Of a stretch of DNA of 64,000 bases, positions 46,061 through 58,696 are shown piece by piece. The stretch covers positions 487,499-551,498 of the forward strand of contig MU270030.1 of NCBI GenBank assembly GCA_021432635.1. Direction: 5' to 3'. Made by a program: the position numbers and the translations under genes. This DNA comes from Thozetella sp. PMI_491. Its lineage: Eukaryota > Ascomycota > Sordariomycetes > Chaetosphaeriales > Chaetosphaeriaceae. The notes below the pieces were generated by a model. It saw nothing but the letters and a program-made list of their open reading frames with translations. It made no database searches and was not told the origin of the DNA. Every line of letters starts with the position of its first letter. Position 1 is the stretch's first letter.

Positions 46061-47584
46061 TTCCGATGGCAGGTCTGTGTCCTCCGTACCCAGGTATCAA
46101 ACAGCCAGAGCAAGCGCTCACTGTAGTGACCGGGGCACGCTGTCAGAGCTTGGGCGTCTCAGCAGGGTTAGGATGAGATGCACCACCCTACCTTGGGGTA
46201 AGGACCGCGTAGAGACTGCCTGGGACGGTTATGCGCGCCGTCAGCTCGATGTTCCTAATCCTCGAATGGCAATTGGTGAGAAATGCAGGCAGAGCTCAGC
46301 AGCAACCGGGGTGGCACGATTGTGGGAAGCCGAACGGCCAGGCAAGGAGCTGCAGTGAAAACCTGGGGCGCGTGCTGGATGTTGCGGACTTAGACGAGCG
46401 GGAGAGAATCGACCTGGGCTCGCCCCGTTATGTTGGTATAATCGCCCTTAAAGCCAATGCAGGAACAAAGGACAGTGCTGGGGAAACGGCGTGTTGAGAG
46501 GCGCAAATCACCCCAGTGTCGGGAAGCTCGAGGAGCTTAGCTGGCTGGTGGGGCACTCGTCGCACTTGTGCAGGCCAAACCGGGGCTCCTATCGCCTCCC
46601 AGCAGCGGGCTCCGAGCTGCGTGGGCCAGAACCGCTGGGGGCCCTCGGCTCCCGCTCCTCATCACTAGGTACACGACGGAAAAGAAATCCAAACAATTAT
46701 ACCAAGGACGGAAGCGAGCTCCCAGGTTCCAATGAGTGCGCATGTGTTAATGGGCCTAAAAGCAAGCCTATTCTGTATACCTTATCAGGATCGTACATCT
46801 TGTCAGGAGCTGGCCTGAGCGTGCACGGGGAACCATTGTCACTGGGGCCCCGAGGTATCATTGCACATGAAAGAGGACAGACATACGACTCCTACGTGAG
46901 TATGCCCGGATCTCGAGGCCGGAAGGCCAGTGCATCGGACGCCGGGTGGGCCAAGACTTGAGCTTTTCGGGGTTGACTCCACTCTTTTTTTCGCGCAAGG
47001 CGCAACGTCGACATCCTAAAGGGGATCCTCTGGGGCGCAGGGATAGCCTATCCGAAAAGACGGGAACGAGCGAGGGATGCAGTAGTTGCAGCACCACCAG
47101 CACCAGCACCTCCCCGATTTACCTCGTCGTCAGCACACGTACACGTACAACACGCACGTTTCCGACATCCACCTGCAGCAGGCACCACCAGCCAACACGA
47201 GGTCTCGTCCACAAGCTCAGCCCAGAACCTGCAATCGCCGCCAACGAGACGCCGCCAAGGGGACACCTTGGCTTGATCCCATCCCATCGCCTGGGCATCC
47301 GCTGGAATTCCCAAAGCTCTCCAAAATTCTGAGACAATGTCCGGCCTGGGCGTCTAACCGTTCGAGCGAGAGACTTTGAGTGTGTGCACCCTGCCGCTAG
47401 CAGCTGCAGGACACGCACGCAACACGCGGATCCTTCCGACGTCGACTTCCCCGAGCCTCGACTAGACACCCTGAAGCGCACCGCATTCTTCGAACCACCT
47501 TCTTCCGGTCGACCCGCCCGGGGAACTCGACTTAGTTGGATGGCCCCCGGCGCCGGTCCCTGATTACCCCGGAAAGACATCTCA
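46061..47584. other. Divergent intergenic, 1.5 kb
   Basis: Holds the promoters of the ceramidase and TMF1-like genes. Open frames are short and unrecognisable. Confidence 0.45.
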
Positions 47585-50274
47585 ATGGCGAGCTCGGGCA
47601 AGTCGAGATGGGGCTCCCTGCTCTCGCAGGCCGTCGCTGGCGTCGAGGCCCGCCTGGACACCATCCTCGCCGAGGGCGAAGAGGCGCCCGCGTCCAAACC
47701 CCAGGAGGAAAAGGAGGCCAAGCCACCGCCTTCGCCCTCGAAACCTAGTCCTAGTAAGCTGCGTCGTGTCCCACGGCGAAGCTCTGGCTAACCGTCCAGG
47801 CCCTGCAGCTACCTCGCGAACCGCCTCTACGAACCGCACCAATGACCGACTCCAAGAGAGGCTTGCGCGAGCCATGGCCGCGAAGTCGGCGCAAAAAACG
47901 GATGCTCCTCGCACTTCCATGTCCAGCCAACCAAGCCCCCGCCAGAGCCTCGACGTACCAAGCCGGGCTTCGACCGAGAGCACCCGCCCAAATACCGCAG
48001 ATGTTGCTGCGCAAGGAGACACGGCAGATGCTGCCGAGAAGTCATCGGAGGGGGCGCCGGAGACCCAATCGTTAGCGAAAGACTTCACGAACGGGGACAA
48101 AGAGCCAAAGAAGTCACTGGAAATCAAGAGCGAGGAGAGGACCTCGACAGACCAGGCCCCGGTCGTACAACAGGCACCCACCTCTGAGCCGGGAATGAGC
48201 ATGCCTTTCTCTCCGTTAAAACCCGAGACTGCGGAGGAGACCCCGAACACGGCGGAGCCGAGCGCGGCGCCGCCGACTCGGGTCGCGGAGCTTGAGACAG
48301 CCTTGGAAGAAGCTCAGAAGCAGCACCAGGAGGAGACCCATAGCTTTGTGGAGCGAATTGACGCCCTCGAGGCGAAGCTCCAGTTCCTCGCCAGGGAAGC
48401 TACAGAGTCCGCGCGCAAAGCCGCCCTTGAAGCGCCATCTGGAAGCCTCGAGAAGAAGCTGGCGGAGAAGGACCAGCAAATAGCACAGCTGATGGAGGAG
48501 GGGAAGAACCTGTCCAGCAATGAACAGAAGCATCGAACCATCATGAAGAAGCTCCGAGCTAAAATTGCCGAAGACGAGAAGGAGGTCAACAGCCTCAAGG
48601 CCGCCAAGGATAAGATGGACAGGGAGGTGGACAATCTGCGGAGGAAAGCCCGTCGCACGGACGAGCTCGAGAAGGAGCATGACGACCTGCACAAGAAGCT
48701 CAGCCAGACGCAGCGAGAGCTCAATTCCCTGCGACCAGAGCTGGAAACCAAGAAGTCCATCATCACCGAGCTCAGGACGCAGCTTCAGAAAGCGACAGAG
48801 CAGGCGGACGCTATGACGGCCAAGGTCAACGACCAGGCTAGGGAGCAGGACAAGAAGCGCATCTCGGACCTTGAAGATTCCGTGGCGACCCTCCAGGTTG
48901 AGAAGAACCTAGTTGCGGATCGGGCCAAGATACACGAGAACGACCTACGAGAGAAGCTGGAGAGGGCTACGGAGCGGACCCGCGCCCTGGAGCTGGAGAT
49001 GAAGGCTGAGGCACAGATCATGGAGAGCAAGCTCGAAGCGATGCGAATCCGCACCGAAGAGGCGTCCTCGGGCGCCATCGGCGATTCCCAAGCCAAGCTC
49101 TTGCGGCAGGTCGAGACGCTGCAGACCCAGTACAGCATCGCGAGCGAGAACTGGCAGGGCATCGAGACGACGCTCCAGGCGCGCATCACGAACCTGGAGA
49201 AGGAGCGCGATGAGGCGCTGCAGCGGGAGTCCGATATGCGGAAGAAGGCCCGCGAAGCTGTAAGAACGATCTCGCTCGTGAAAGCTCCCGGTATAAACGC
49301 TAACCATCCGACAGGCTGTGCGCGCAAAACGCAACGAGGAGGAGCTCGAAGAAGTCAAGACCAAGCTGCCGAACATCCAGAAGGATGCCAACTCATGGCA
49401 GGTCCAGACCGATATGCTTAAGAAACGAGCCGAAGAGGCCGAGGCGGCCCTGGCAGAGACTCGCGCCGAGTTTGAGAAGCAGAAGCTGTCCTGGAAGGAA
49501 GAGAAGGAAGAGAAGCTGTCTCGGCCCCCTAATGACCGCCGGGGCTGGCTCGAGGACTTGCCAACCGGCCCGTTCAAGAGCGAAAGCCGGCCGGCGTCAC
49601 CGCTCCTGTCTGCACCGCAGCGCACTCTGAGCTCCGACCTCCTCGGTTTACAGCCGCCGTCTAAGTCCCGGAAGCACTCGGCTAACTCGGCCAACAACAG
49701 CGACGCTGGTGCCGGGAGTGGCTCCATCCGGCGGCCGTCGGCCCAGGCGCCGTTCCGGCCCAGCATCTTCAGCAACCCATCATCGACCAGCATCAACACG
49801 TCGTTCAGCCCAACAGTCGATGCGCTGCCTACGCCCTCGATCCACCCGCTCGAGCGCGAAGATGCCTTCGACGGCGTCGAGACGGCGTCGTCGCCGCGCC
49901 AGATCCTGCAAGACATGGTGTCGGTCTCGACGGTGGCGGCGGGGCCGTCGGTGCAGCTGGTGGAGCGCATGAGCGCTGCAATCCGGCGCCTCGAGAGCGA
50001 GAAGGTGGCCGCACGGGAGGAGCTCGCGCGCATCTCAAGCCAGCGCGACGAGGCCCGCGCCGAGATCGTCGCCCTGATGCGCACCGTCGAGGGCAACCGT
50101 GCGGCCGGCGAGCGAGTGGCAGCGCTTGAGGCAGAGGTGGCCGAGGTCCACGCGCGCTACGAGACGACGCTCGAGCTGCTGGGGGAGAAGAGCGAGATGG
50201 TCGAAGAGCTGCGGTCCGACGTACAAGACATGAAGCAGATGTACCGCGAGCTAGTCGAGCGAACTATCAAGTAA
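47585..50274 (+). CDS. Golgin of the TMF1/Sgm1 family
   Basis: Three exons, 47585-47753, 47800-49259 and 49315-50274, giving 862 aa. The N-terminus (SRWGSLLSQAVAGVEARLDTI) is the conserved start of fungal TMF1 homologues. Long coiled coils fill residues ~220-660, and a disordered Pro/Ser-rich spacer follows. The C-terminal ~110 residues (LVERMSAAIRRLESEKVAAREELARI...LLGEKSEMVEELRSDVQDMKQMYRELVER) match the TMF C-terminal coiled coil that binds Rab6/Ypt6. It is expected to tether vesicles at the Golgi. The historical name 'TATA element modulatory factor' does not imply a nuclear role here. Confidence 0.9.
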
Positions 50275-50565
50275 GTTGCCATGTCGTACGCAAAAGAGGG
50301 AAGGCTAGCGCGGAAAGGAACAAAAACAAAAGCCACTTTGGCCGTCTGCATGAAGCGAGGGGGCGGTACAGCTGGGAAAGATGACGGCGATGGGGAGCTA
50401 TGTGTGTTCTTTTATTCATCACGAACGCGAACGCGAGTTCGAGTCGGCGGGAGGAGTTTTAGATCTTCGTCATCTAGATCTGTATGCTAGAGGTGCTGTA
50501 TAGGGTATAATACCACTGAAGACTTCCGTTTCTGGCCATGTCTCACCCCCGTTCGTGGGCGACGA

Positions 50566-51734
50566 TCAAAGATCTATGCCTTCCTTCTCGGCCTCCCGCT
50601 CGATGTATTTGCGGACCTGGAGAGCAGCGAGCTGTGTTAGCCTTGCAGCATCGATATGCCGAGAATAGAAATATAGTATTCACATACGTCTTTGTCCGGG
50701 GCAAGATCGAGAGCCAGCATTCCATCCATGTCCTTGCGGTCCGTGTCGGCACCGGCCTTCAGCAGTGCTACAGCCGTGTCTCCTATGAATCGCCCGCGGT
50801 GGTTAGCCCTACTACTTTGGCCTCTTCATACTAGGTCGTAAGCAGGTATGATACGCACCGTGACCCTCGGCAACCGCGTGGTGCAGCGCCGTGTAGCCGG
50901 CCGAGTCCGTGGCGTTCAGTGGGCTCTTGTTCTTGACCAGGAGGTTCACCATGGGCACCGAGCCGACCGCCGCCGCCCGATGCAGCGGATACTGGCCGCG
51001 CTTATCTCGTACGCGGGCCGACACGGGGGTCTTTTGCTCGAAGAGCTTCTTCGCGACATCGAGGTTGTTCTTGGACGCGACAAAATGCAAGACAGTCTAT
51101 ACCCAGGTTAGGCGGGCCGCAGCACGACCGTCGGTACGCTGGTGCTCACTTGGTTCTGGTTATCTGTCACAAGTTAGTACACCGTGGTATCCATCGATCT
51201 GGTAGAGCAGAGCGTACTGGTTTGGTTCACATCAGCCCCCTTGGACAGCAGTAGGTCTACGATCTTCTCCCCATCCTTCACGCTGGCGGCGATCATGAGG
51301 GGTGTCCAGCCGCTACCGTCCTGCCTGGTCGTTAGCATCCAAATCGGCAGTAGCTCCAAAGAGGGGGGGTATAGCGAGGCCCATGGGAGACACACCTGCA
51401 CATCTGGGTCGAAGCCTTTTTGTTGTACGAGCAGGGATACGATCTCAAAGTTGTTTGCCGAGCACGCCCAGTGTATTGGCAGGCGGCCATCATCGTCCTT
51501 CACACGGGCCTGCTTGGGATCTGCCTAGGAAGCGAAAGAGCGTTAGGTCTCCTGCTAGACGCTCTAGAATGAACCCTCACGGCCTACGTTGAGCAGAGAC
51601 TCGACCACCATCACTGTTGCCGGTCAGCACTCATCCCACTTTGCTTCCGTATGGAGAAGGAGGGGCAGCGTGTATGCACCTTTGCCCTCGCGCGATGCCG
51701 CATGAATGGCGAATTTCTCAGTTTGTTCCGCCAT
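50566..51734 (-). CDS. NAS6: Proteasome assembly chaperone NAS6 (gankyrin/PSMD10 homologue)
   Basis: Eight exons: 51680-51734, 51588-51613, 51396-51524, 51218-51320, 51150-51163 (14 nt), 50859-51096, 50688-50782, 50566-50616, giving 236 aa. Ankyrin repeats cover almost all of it: DDDGRLPIHWACSANNFEIV, DGSGWTPLMIAASVKDGEKI, NQNQTVLHFVASKNNLDVA, DKRGQYPLHRAAAVGSVPMV, DSAGYTALHHAVAEGHGDTA, DMDGMLALDLAPDKDV. Length agrees with yeast Nas6 (228 aa). It binds the Rpt3 C-terminal domain and guards 19S base assembly. The 14-nt exon supplies NQNQ and fits frame on both sides. It is divergent from PRP46. Confidence 0.93.
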
Positions 51735-52112
51735 GATAGTCGCTCAGAGTCTAAGATTTTGTTGGGCTGATCAAGGCTCGACGAGGCAGCAGTCTTTAAA
51801 AGGGCTTGATGGCCGATTTGCCGCCCGTCCCTGATGCGTTTGTAAGTGATGCCTGTCGAAGGCGAGAGAACCCGGGTATCTTGGGGTAGCCATACTGTGC
51901 AAATTCACACTGTGTGGGCCCGAGTGCTTGCAAGCTTGAGCCGCTCCTGGAAATTTTGGACACGCCCCAATGCTCATCGGCGATAGATTCAACCATGCAC
52001 GTTCGACAGTAAACATTACCAGATTTCCCCTCGCCCCCGACGCCGCACGCCATTTTCTGCGTTTCGTCCCGAATAAAGTGTAATACGAAGGCACATCGCC
52101 TGCGATCTAGCC
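51735..52112. promoter_or_regulatory. Divergent NAS6/PRP46 promoter
   Basis: Only about 380 bp separate the two start codons, so the promoters must overlap or abut. No specific motif is claimed. Confidence 0.5.
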
Positions 52113-53658
52113 ATGGCGAGCGAGGTCGCCCCCGGTGCGGCATCTCTCGAGCAGAAGATCCTCGAGAACGCGCGCCTCTCCAAGTCCATCTATACCGATC
52201 CCACGGGCGCCTCGAGGAAGCGGATACGGCTGGACCCTGCTCTTGTTGATTCGGAGCCTGGCCTCGATAAGGCGAGCCTCTCCCTCCGCCTTCACGCAGA
52301 GTACCACGACGTCCAGACCCTACCCGAAGCGATCGCCTCCAAGCTCCCGACCGCCGGCGCGCGCAAGAAGAAGTTGAAGGGGGCTGTCGCTGCTGCCCCG
52401 GAGGAAGCACCGTCACAGTCAGAACAGCAGGCACGGAAGTTAATCGAGGGCATCCCGGCGGCCAAGGGCGCGGCGGGCGGGCCGAACTCGAATGCATTGG
52501 TACTCTCCCGTGGTATGCCTGGTGGCGCTGGCGTTGGTGCCGGCGCATCTTCCCAGCGTGGCCAGCCCGGCCAGCAGAGCCTGATTCGAAAGAGCGACAT
52601 TCCGACACAGACACGCCCAGACTGGCATGCGCCATGGAAGCTGATGCGCGTCATCTCAGGCCACTTGGGTTGGGTGCGCGCGCTTGCCGTGGACCCGGAC
52701 AACCGGTGGTTTGCGTCTGGCGCGGGTGACCGGACGATCAAGATCTGGGACATGGCGTCTGGCTCTTTGCGGCTGACCCTGACGGGCCATATCTCGACAG
52801 TGCGCGGGTTGGCAGTATCGCCGCGGCACCCATATATGTTCTCCTGCGGCGAAGACAAGATGGTCAAGTGCTGGGATCTCGAGACCAACAAGGTTATCCG
52901 GCACTACCACGGGCATCTCAGTGGCGTCTACACCCTTGCCCTGCATCCGACTCTCGACGTGCTTGTCACCGGTGGACGAGATGGCGCGGCGCGGGTGTGG
53001 GACATGCGCACGCGAGCGAACGTCCATGTCCTGTCGGGCCACACTGGTACGGTTGCGGACCTGGTCTGTCAGGAGGCAGATCCGCAAATCATCACGGGAA
53101 GCTTGGACTCGACCGTCCGCATGTGGGATCTGGCAGCTGGCAAGACGATGGGTGTCCTGACGCACCACAAGAAGGGCGTGCGCGCTCTGGCCACGCACCC
53201 CACCGAGTTCACGTTCGCAACCGGCAGCACGGGCAGCATCAAGCAGTGGAAGTGCCCGGAGGGTGCCTTCATGCAAAACTTCGAGGGTCACAACGCCATC
53301 ATCAACACCATGTCGGTCAACGACCAGAACGTCTTCTTTTCCGGCGGCGATAACGGATCCATGAGCTTCTGGGACTGGAAGTCAGGACACCGCTTCCAGG
53401 CGCTTGACACCACTGCCCAGCCAGGCTCGCTGGACGCCGAGTCGGGCATCATGAGCTCCATCTTTGACCTGTCAGGCTCGCGCCTCATCATCGGCGAAGC
53501 AGATAAGACAAGTAAGCATCCTCCCTTCCCGGTAACTCGTGGTTGTATAACTTGTTTCTAACCGCTTTGTAGTCAAAATCTGGAAGCAGGACGAGACGGC
53601 CACACCACAGACACATCCTCTGGAATGGAAGCCCACACTGGGGAGGAGAAAATTCTAG
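52113..53658 (+). CDS. PRP46: Pre-mRNA splicing factor PRP46 (PLRG1 homologue)
   Basis: Two exons, 52113-53511 and 53573-53658, giving 494 aa. The N-terminal ~170 residues are disordered. [32 protein letters not shown] opens a seven-bladed WD40 propeller (about residues 180-490), with WDMASG, WDLETN, WDMRTR, WDLAAG and WDWKSG ends. The short second exon completes [12 protein letters not shown]...GRRKF, the usual C-terminus of the family. PRP46 is a Prp19-associated (NTC) spliceosome component. Convergent with ORC1, only about 175 bp apart. Confidence 0.95.
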
Positions 53659-53832
53659 ATGGTCGGCTTGTAGAGCATATGTAAAATGTACTAGATACCA
53701 GTGTCACGATCGGCACATTCAGGGAATAGAGACCAAAACGACGACGAGTTGCATTCCCAACAATGATTTATGGGTATCTCTCTATCCACGATGCTATGCC
53801 GTGATTTCCGATGCTATGCGCGCTCAAATTCT

Positions 53833-56186
53833 CTATTGCACAGAAAATCCCACAGCCTTGATCTCCGGGTCGTCTTTGAAGGCCAGCCGGACCTCACCGT
53901 CGCCGACCGTGAGACGCATTTTGTTCGGACGATGCGCCCGCCGGCCCTCCAGCTTGAGGATACCCGCCGCTCGCAACGCGACGGCCGCGTTGCTCAGCCC
54001 TGCAGGCCGGAGCGTCCTCGTCTCGACCTTGACCTTGCGCGACGCCCCTCGGCCTAGCTTCTCCTCATGGTCGTCCTCCTCGATGCGCCTCTGGCGATGG
54101 TCGAGCAGCCGGAGGGCCTTGCTCTCCTCGCCGAACTTGAGACAGCGCTGCATCTCCTCCAGCACGTCTCCGAACGTGCTCTCAGCCACGCCGGATCGGT
54201 CTATCCGCGCCAGGAACGCGGCTAGCAGCACTCGCGACGCGAACGGCAGCGCTCTGAGCACCTGCTGGAGCGGGCTGCTGGTCGCCTCGTTGATTGCGCG
54301 CCGGATTGTCTCGATGGTGACCACGCCTTTCGCGGCGGCTGGCTTGGCACCGGCGGCGGGGGCAGCTGCGGCTGCCCGCTTGCTGGGTGTTCCCGGCTCG
54401 CCCACAGTGCCTTTGACCTCGGCCTCGGCGAGCTCCACGGCCCGCCGGCAAATGTCCAGCGCGCGCCGCGCATCGCCGCTCACGGCCGCGACCTTGCGGC
54501 TCGCGAACTGCACGGCCTCGGGCTTGACGATGCCGCCCGGTACACCCTCCAGGCGGCTCTGCACTATCTTCATGAGCTGATCGTGGGTATAGCCCGGGAA
54601 CGTGATGCGGATGAGGCCGAGACGCGAGCTGATGCGGTTGCTGAGCGTCCGCTCCGGCAGGTCCATCGTGTTGGCGACCGCCAGCACGATGAGGCGGCTG
54701 TGCTTCAGGGCGGGCCAGTTGAAGAAGTTGTACATGACACCCTGGTTCTTGGTGGCCAGCTGGTCCAGCTCGTCCATCAGCACGACACAGGGTACACGGC
54801 GCGGCGAAGGGTGGCTGAACTCGTGCTCGAGGAGGTCCAGGGCCTGCTTGGGCGAGACGCGCTGGCCCTTGAGGCCCTCCCACAGCAGCGAGTAGGCCTG
54901 CTGGGGCTCCGTCGTGCGCATGCCGTTGATCTCGACGTAGATGAAGTCGTCGAGCTCGTCGTCCGCCACCGCCTTGTCGAGCTGCGAAACCACCTCACGC
55001 ACCGTGGCGGTCTTGCCCGTGCCAGGCACACCCGAGATATAGATACAAGTTCCGGTGCCTGCTGTCACGGCAGCCTCGAGGTGTGAGTAGACGCGCGCGA
55101 ATTCGCCCTCGCGGCAAGGCAGTGACGCGGGCACAGCAGCGACGTGCAGTTGGCTTCGGGCGAGCTGGTATGGCGACGACTGGACCATGCTCGGCGAGAG
55201 CACACGGGTGGCGAGGGGCGTGAACTCAAGAGCTCTCTTCTCTCGAATCTTCCGGGCCGAAGACGGCGTTCCCGCCACCGACTTGCCCGGGGTGCGACGT
55301 TTGCTGCTCGGCGTCGTCGGGCCCTGCGTCCGAGGCTTCTTGGGGGTTCTGAGCAACTTCTCATCCGGATCCTCGTCTTTCCCAACCACATAGTCCTTGT
55401 CCTCCGCGCTCGCCTTTGGCTGTCTCGTCTTGCGCGTGGCCTTGGTCTCCCGCCGAACCAACTCCACCAACGCATCGATGTCCTCTTTGCCGTGGTAGAC
55501 GTCCTCCCAGATGAACTCGTCAGTGTATGTCGCCGTTCTCGTGTTGCATCCCCTCCTGCAGACGAAGACCTTGCCGAACTCCTTCGCCTTACGAGGGATC
55601 TTCCCGGTCGGGTACTGCTTCTTGAAGACTTCTGGGGACATGACGACAGCCTTTCCGTTGATGGTAGCGAGAGGGTTCATATCCCAGGAGGGCGAGACAT
55701 AGAGCTCATTCTGCCCGGAAGATCTAGTCAGCAGGTGTTCTCTGCTTCAGACAGCGGGGACAGTGAGGCGAGGCGTCCACTTACCCACAGGAAATCCTTC
55801 CTCTTCTTCTCGCTGTTCCGAATCTCCTTTTCCGTCGAGAACCACATGAAATTGGCAGCCTTCTCATCCTCCTCCTCGTCGTAGGTGAACTCGCAGATGA
55901 TGCCCACCCACGCCTCATTGGAGCCCTCTGCTTTGAGGAGCACTGTGTCGCCAACCCTGCACTCGAAGTCGCCCATGCGCGCCGCCACGATCTTGCGCTC
56001 GGCTGTAGCTCGCTTCCTTTTTTTGGGATTTGTCGTCTCGTTGGCAGCGTCTGCCTCATCGTCCTCATCTTCGTAGATCCATTCCCACGGATGGTCTTCG
56101 GTGCCCAGCTCGTCGTCTGAGTCGGCTCTGTCGATGCCGGGTAGCGCCCTCGGGGTCCTCGTTCGGCGGCCAACTGTTCCAGTCAT
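53833..56186 (-). CDS. ORC1: Origin recognition complex subunit 1
   Basis: Two exons, 55785-56186 and 53833-55710, giving 759 aa. An N-terminal BAH domain spans roughly residues 60-200 (FECRVGDTVLLKAEG..., FMWFSTEKEI, ATINGKAVVMSPEVF, FVCRRGCNT...). A lysine-rich linker follows. The AAA+ domain has Walker A GVPGTGKT (361-368), Walker B LMDELDQL (near 447-452), and a VANTMDLPERTLSNRI sensor stretch, followed by a winged-helix C-terminal region. ORC1 loads MCM with CDC6 at origins. The promoter side carries three ACGCG cores (see MCB feature). Splicing is phase 0 after FLW. Confidence 0.96.
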
Positions 56187-56333
56187 TGTATACAATAGAG
56201 CGAAACACACGCCAAAATACTATACAACACAATCTGCGATAAAATAACCGTGGTGTGCGAGATCGGGGCGATCCAGGATTCGTAGCTTTCTTATGGTACA
56301 AGCGTGTCACTTTTTCTGGATAGGAGAAGGGGT

Positions 56334-56369
56334 TGACGCGACAACCCCTGACGCGACTTTTTAGCGCGT
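56334..56369. promoter_or_regulatory. MCB-like cell-cycle elements upstream of ORC1
   Basis: TGACGCGAC occurs twice (56334-56342 and 56349-56357) and CGCGT, the complement of ACGCG, once (56365-56369). They start about 150 bp upstream of the ORC1 ATG. ACGCG is the core of the MluI cell-cycle box bound by MBF (Mbp1/Swi6-type), which drives G1/S genes including replication factors. The first element also sits in the loop of a GGGGTTG/CAACCCC inverted repeat. Confidence 0.65.
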
Positions 56370-56498
56370 AGAGAGCCCATTAAGATCCCTGCATATAGGT
56401 CGTGTGGGGCCTTTCTGCTTAACACCTCCTTGCCGCATACATACTAGGGTGCGCCATTGCAGCCCGCGCTCTTAAAGCACCTGCCATGTGTGACACTG

Positions 56499-58061
56499 CT
56501 AGTTCGGCTCATCTTCCTCCCGTCGAAGCCATGGAATGCCCTCCAGCCAGTCTTGAATACCATGCACATAGCTGAAGAAGGCATCCATGTGCTTCATTTC
56601 GCTGCTGTAGTCATCCGGGAAGAACTCAGACAAGTCTTCCGCCCAATCGCGCGGCCGGCCAGCTAGCTCAGTCTCCTTCATGGTCATGTCCCAATCGTCG
56701 CCGTAAACCTCAACGCCAACTCCCATCGCGGGCTGCGCCAGGGTGTTGGCCTTCCACCTGCGATAGACAGACACGTCCAGGTTGTACGGCGAGTTTCCCA
56801 TGTTGAAGCTTGATGTAGTCTTGGCCAGGACTGCTTCGATCTTGTGCAGGGAGGCAAATGGCTTCGATAGCTCAATCTTCGGGAATGCGTACTCGTCAGT
56901 GGCACAGGTCGTCATTTTGATGTTTCTGACGAGCTCGGAGTGGCTGAACGGTATGCGCTCTTGAGGAACATGGCTCTTGACTTCCAGCACCCAGTCGAAG
57001 CATCTAGGTAGTTGTACTGGTTAGCATCCTATACAGCTTCTTCCAGGCCTAAAAGCTAGACTCACAACTGAGGGCAAGCCGTGATCAAGGCCGCCTGCCG
57101 GCCACGTCTCTCGCGACGATAACCCAACAGGGCACCCAGCTGCCAGGAACGAGTCGTCCCGTTGCGCGCCGTTCTGATGCTCATAACTTCAACTTCCAGG
57201 TCCAGGCTGGGAAGAACGATGATGAGCTTGTGCGCGGGAACCACTTCAGCTAGGCTATCAACACGGGCATCTACAGGACCAAATCGGTCTGGCGCCTGTA
57301 ATATCTCATTTAGAAGCTTTGCGGCCGACTCCTCGTCTCCGATCAGCTTGTCCATGTGGCAAGTGCCCCGCTTACCAGTCTTCTTTGCCGTCTGCTCAAA
57401 CTCTTCGCGTGAGTACTCTTGCTTGGCCTTCTTCCACTCCTCAAGACGGAAGGAACCGTAAACAGCCCGCATGCGCATCTTCGTGGAGAGGTAGCGTAGG
57501 TTCCCAAAGATAGACTCGAATTCGGTGCGAAAAGCCTTGTGATATGGTGCTAGGGCCTCACTGTCAGATACCCGATTTAATACTAAACCGGCCGTTGTAC
57601 TGTCAGAGCAGAGGACAGCACGGGCGCCATTATTCGTGTGCCCCGAGAAATCAAATCGAACCCTGTCTCGGCCTTGCAGCCAACAGCGTGGATCGACTAA
57701 GATCTTGGGATGCCAAAGGCTACCCTCGCCCGGTCGGCATCTTAGAACATCATAGACCAGATCTTTAGCGGCGGCGACAGAGCTTTTGGTACCGCCAAGG
57801 ATAGTCACGCCCAATTCTGTCGTATGGATAGAGACTCGCTCCTTGGTCTCGATTTGGTTTAGCAGGAGACGGGTGTCGTCCTCGATTCGCTCGGCATCCT
57901 TGAATCCGTCCGTCGGAAGTGAGATGTAGAGCTATGCCATCGTGAGTCGGATACCACCTCGCTTGGGATGAGTTACTCACAATAACGCCTTCCTGGTGAT
58001 CAGGTCGGCCTGTATACATCAGCGTGGGGGGCGCTGCCCGTGCCGGCAGGTACTGTGACAT
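56499..58061 (-). CDS. Uncharacterised fungal-specific protein
   Basis: Three exons, 57981-58061, 57066-57931 and 56499-57003, giving 483 aa. Visible parts are an N-terminal region with RVSIHTTELGVTILGGTKSSVAAAKDLVYDVL (KH-domain-like alpha-beta pattern with a small GG loop), a long middle (FDFSGHTNNGARAVL, FESIFGNLRYLSTKMRMRAVYG), and a C-terminal segment PYNLDVSVYRRWKANTLAQPAMGVGVEVYGDDWDMTM. It looks like the fungal proteins grouped under an unnamed DUF (I think DUF7905), but I am not certain. No catalytic motif is seen. ORC1 lies downstream of it on the same strand, and its 3' end is about 130 bp from the MCB cluster. Confidence 0.75.
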
Positions 58062-58696
58062 TTTGCGGTGCCTTAGTCGCTATCCAAGGCGGATGATGAC
58101 AACCTGTATTCTTTCCACGGTGATTAAATCGGTTTCTCTATCGTGGATTTCTCTACCGAGTGAGAGAAAGGCCAAAGGAAAAGTGAGGGGCGCAAATGTG
58201 AGATGAGGATGTGGGAAGGAGCAAACAGACAAATGGTCACAACATTTTCCTTGCATTCTCACTTGACCAAGAAGCCTGCCCAAAGCCCTCCATCTTATAA
58301 TTTTCTAGAACACAAATGTTTCTATTGCAGTTCGTTGTCTCCGACTTAAATGCACATCTAGTTGGAGGCAAAGGCGTATGCAAAGAAAGTAATTCCATGG
58401 CTCCCTTTACCGCCGCAGAGTAGAGGTGCTTTGGTGACCAATCGCCATCTTGTCGCGGTTAAAAACATCGGGATCTTTAATGTCACTAGGGGACGAATTT
58501 AGCCCAAGGCAAAGAGTTTGAGGGCGGAGCGCATAAGGGGTATCATCATTCAGGTATCGACCATGCAGCCTCCCGTTTGGAGGAAGTCGACCCAGTTTGC
58601 CAAGCCAGCGCCCAATCCTTTAGTCCGTCTCTATGTTGCCATCATCCAAAACGCCGAGATCCGTAAAGTACAGTTTATAGTCCCTGGTCCAACCGA
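58062..58696. other. Intergenic 0.6 kb
   Basis: Between two genes on the same strand. It holds the promoter of the DUF protein and 3' end of the deacetylase-like gene. No gene is supported. Confidence 0.45.
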
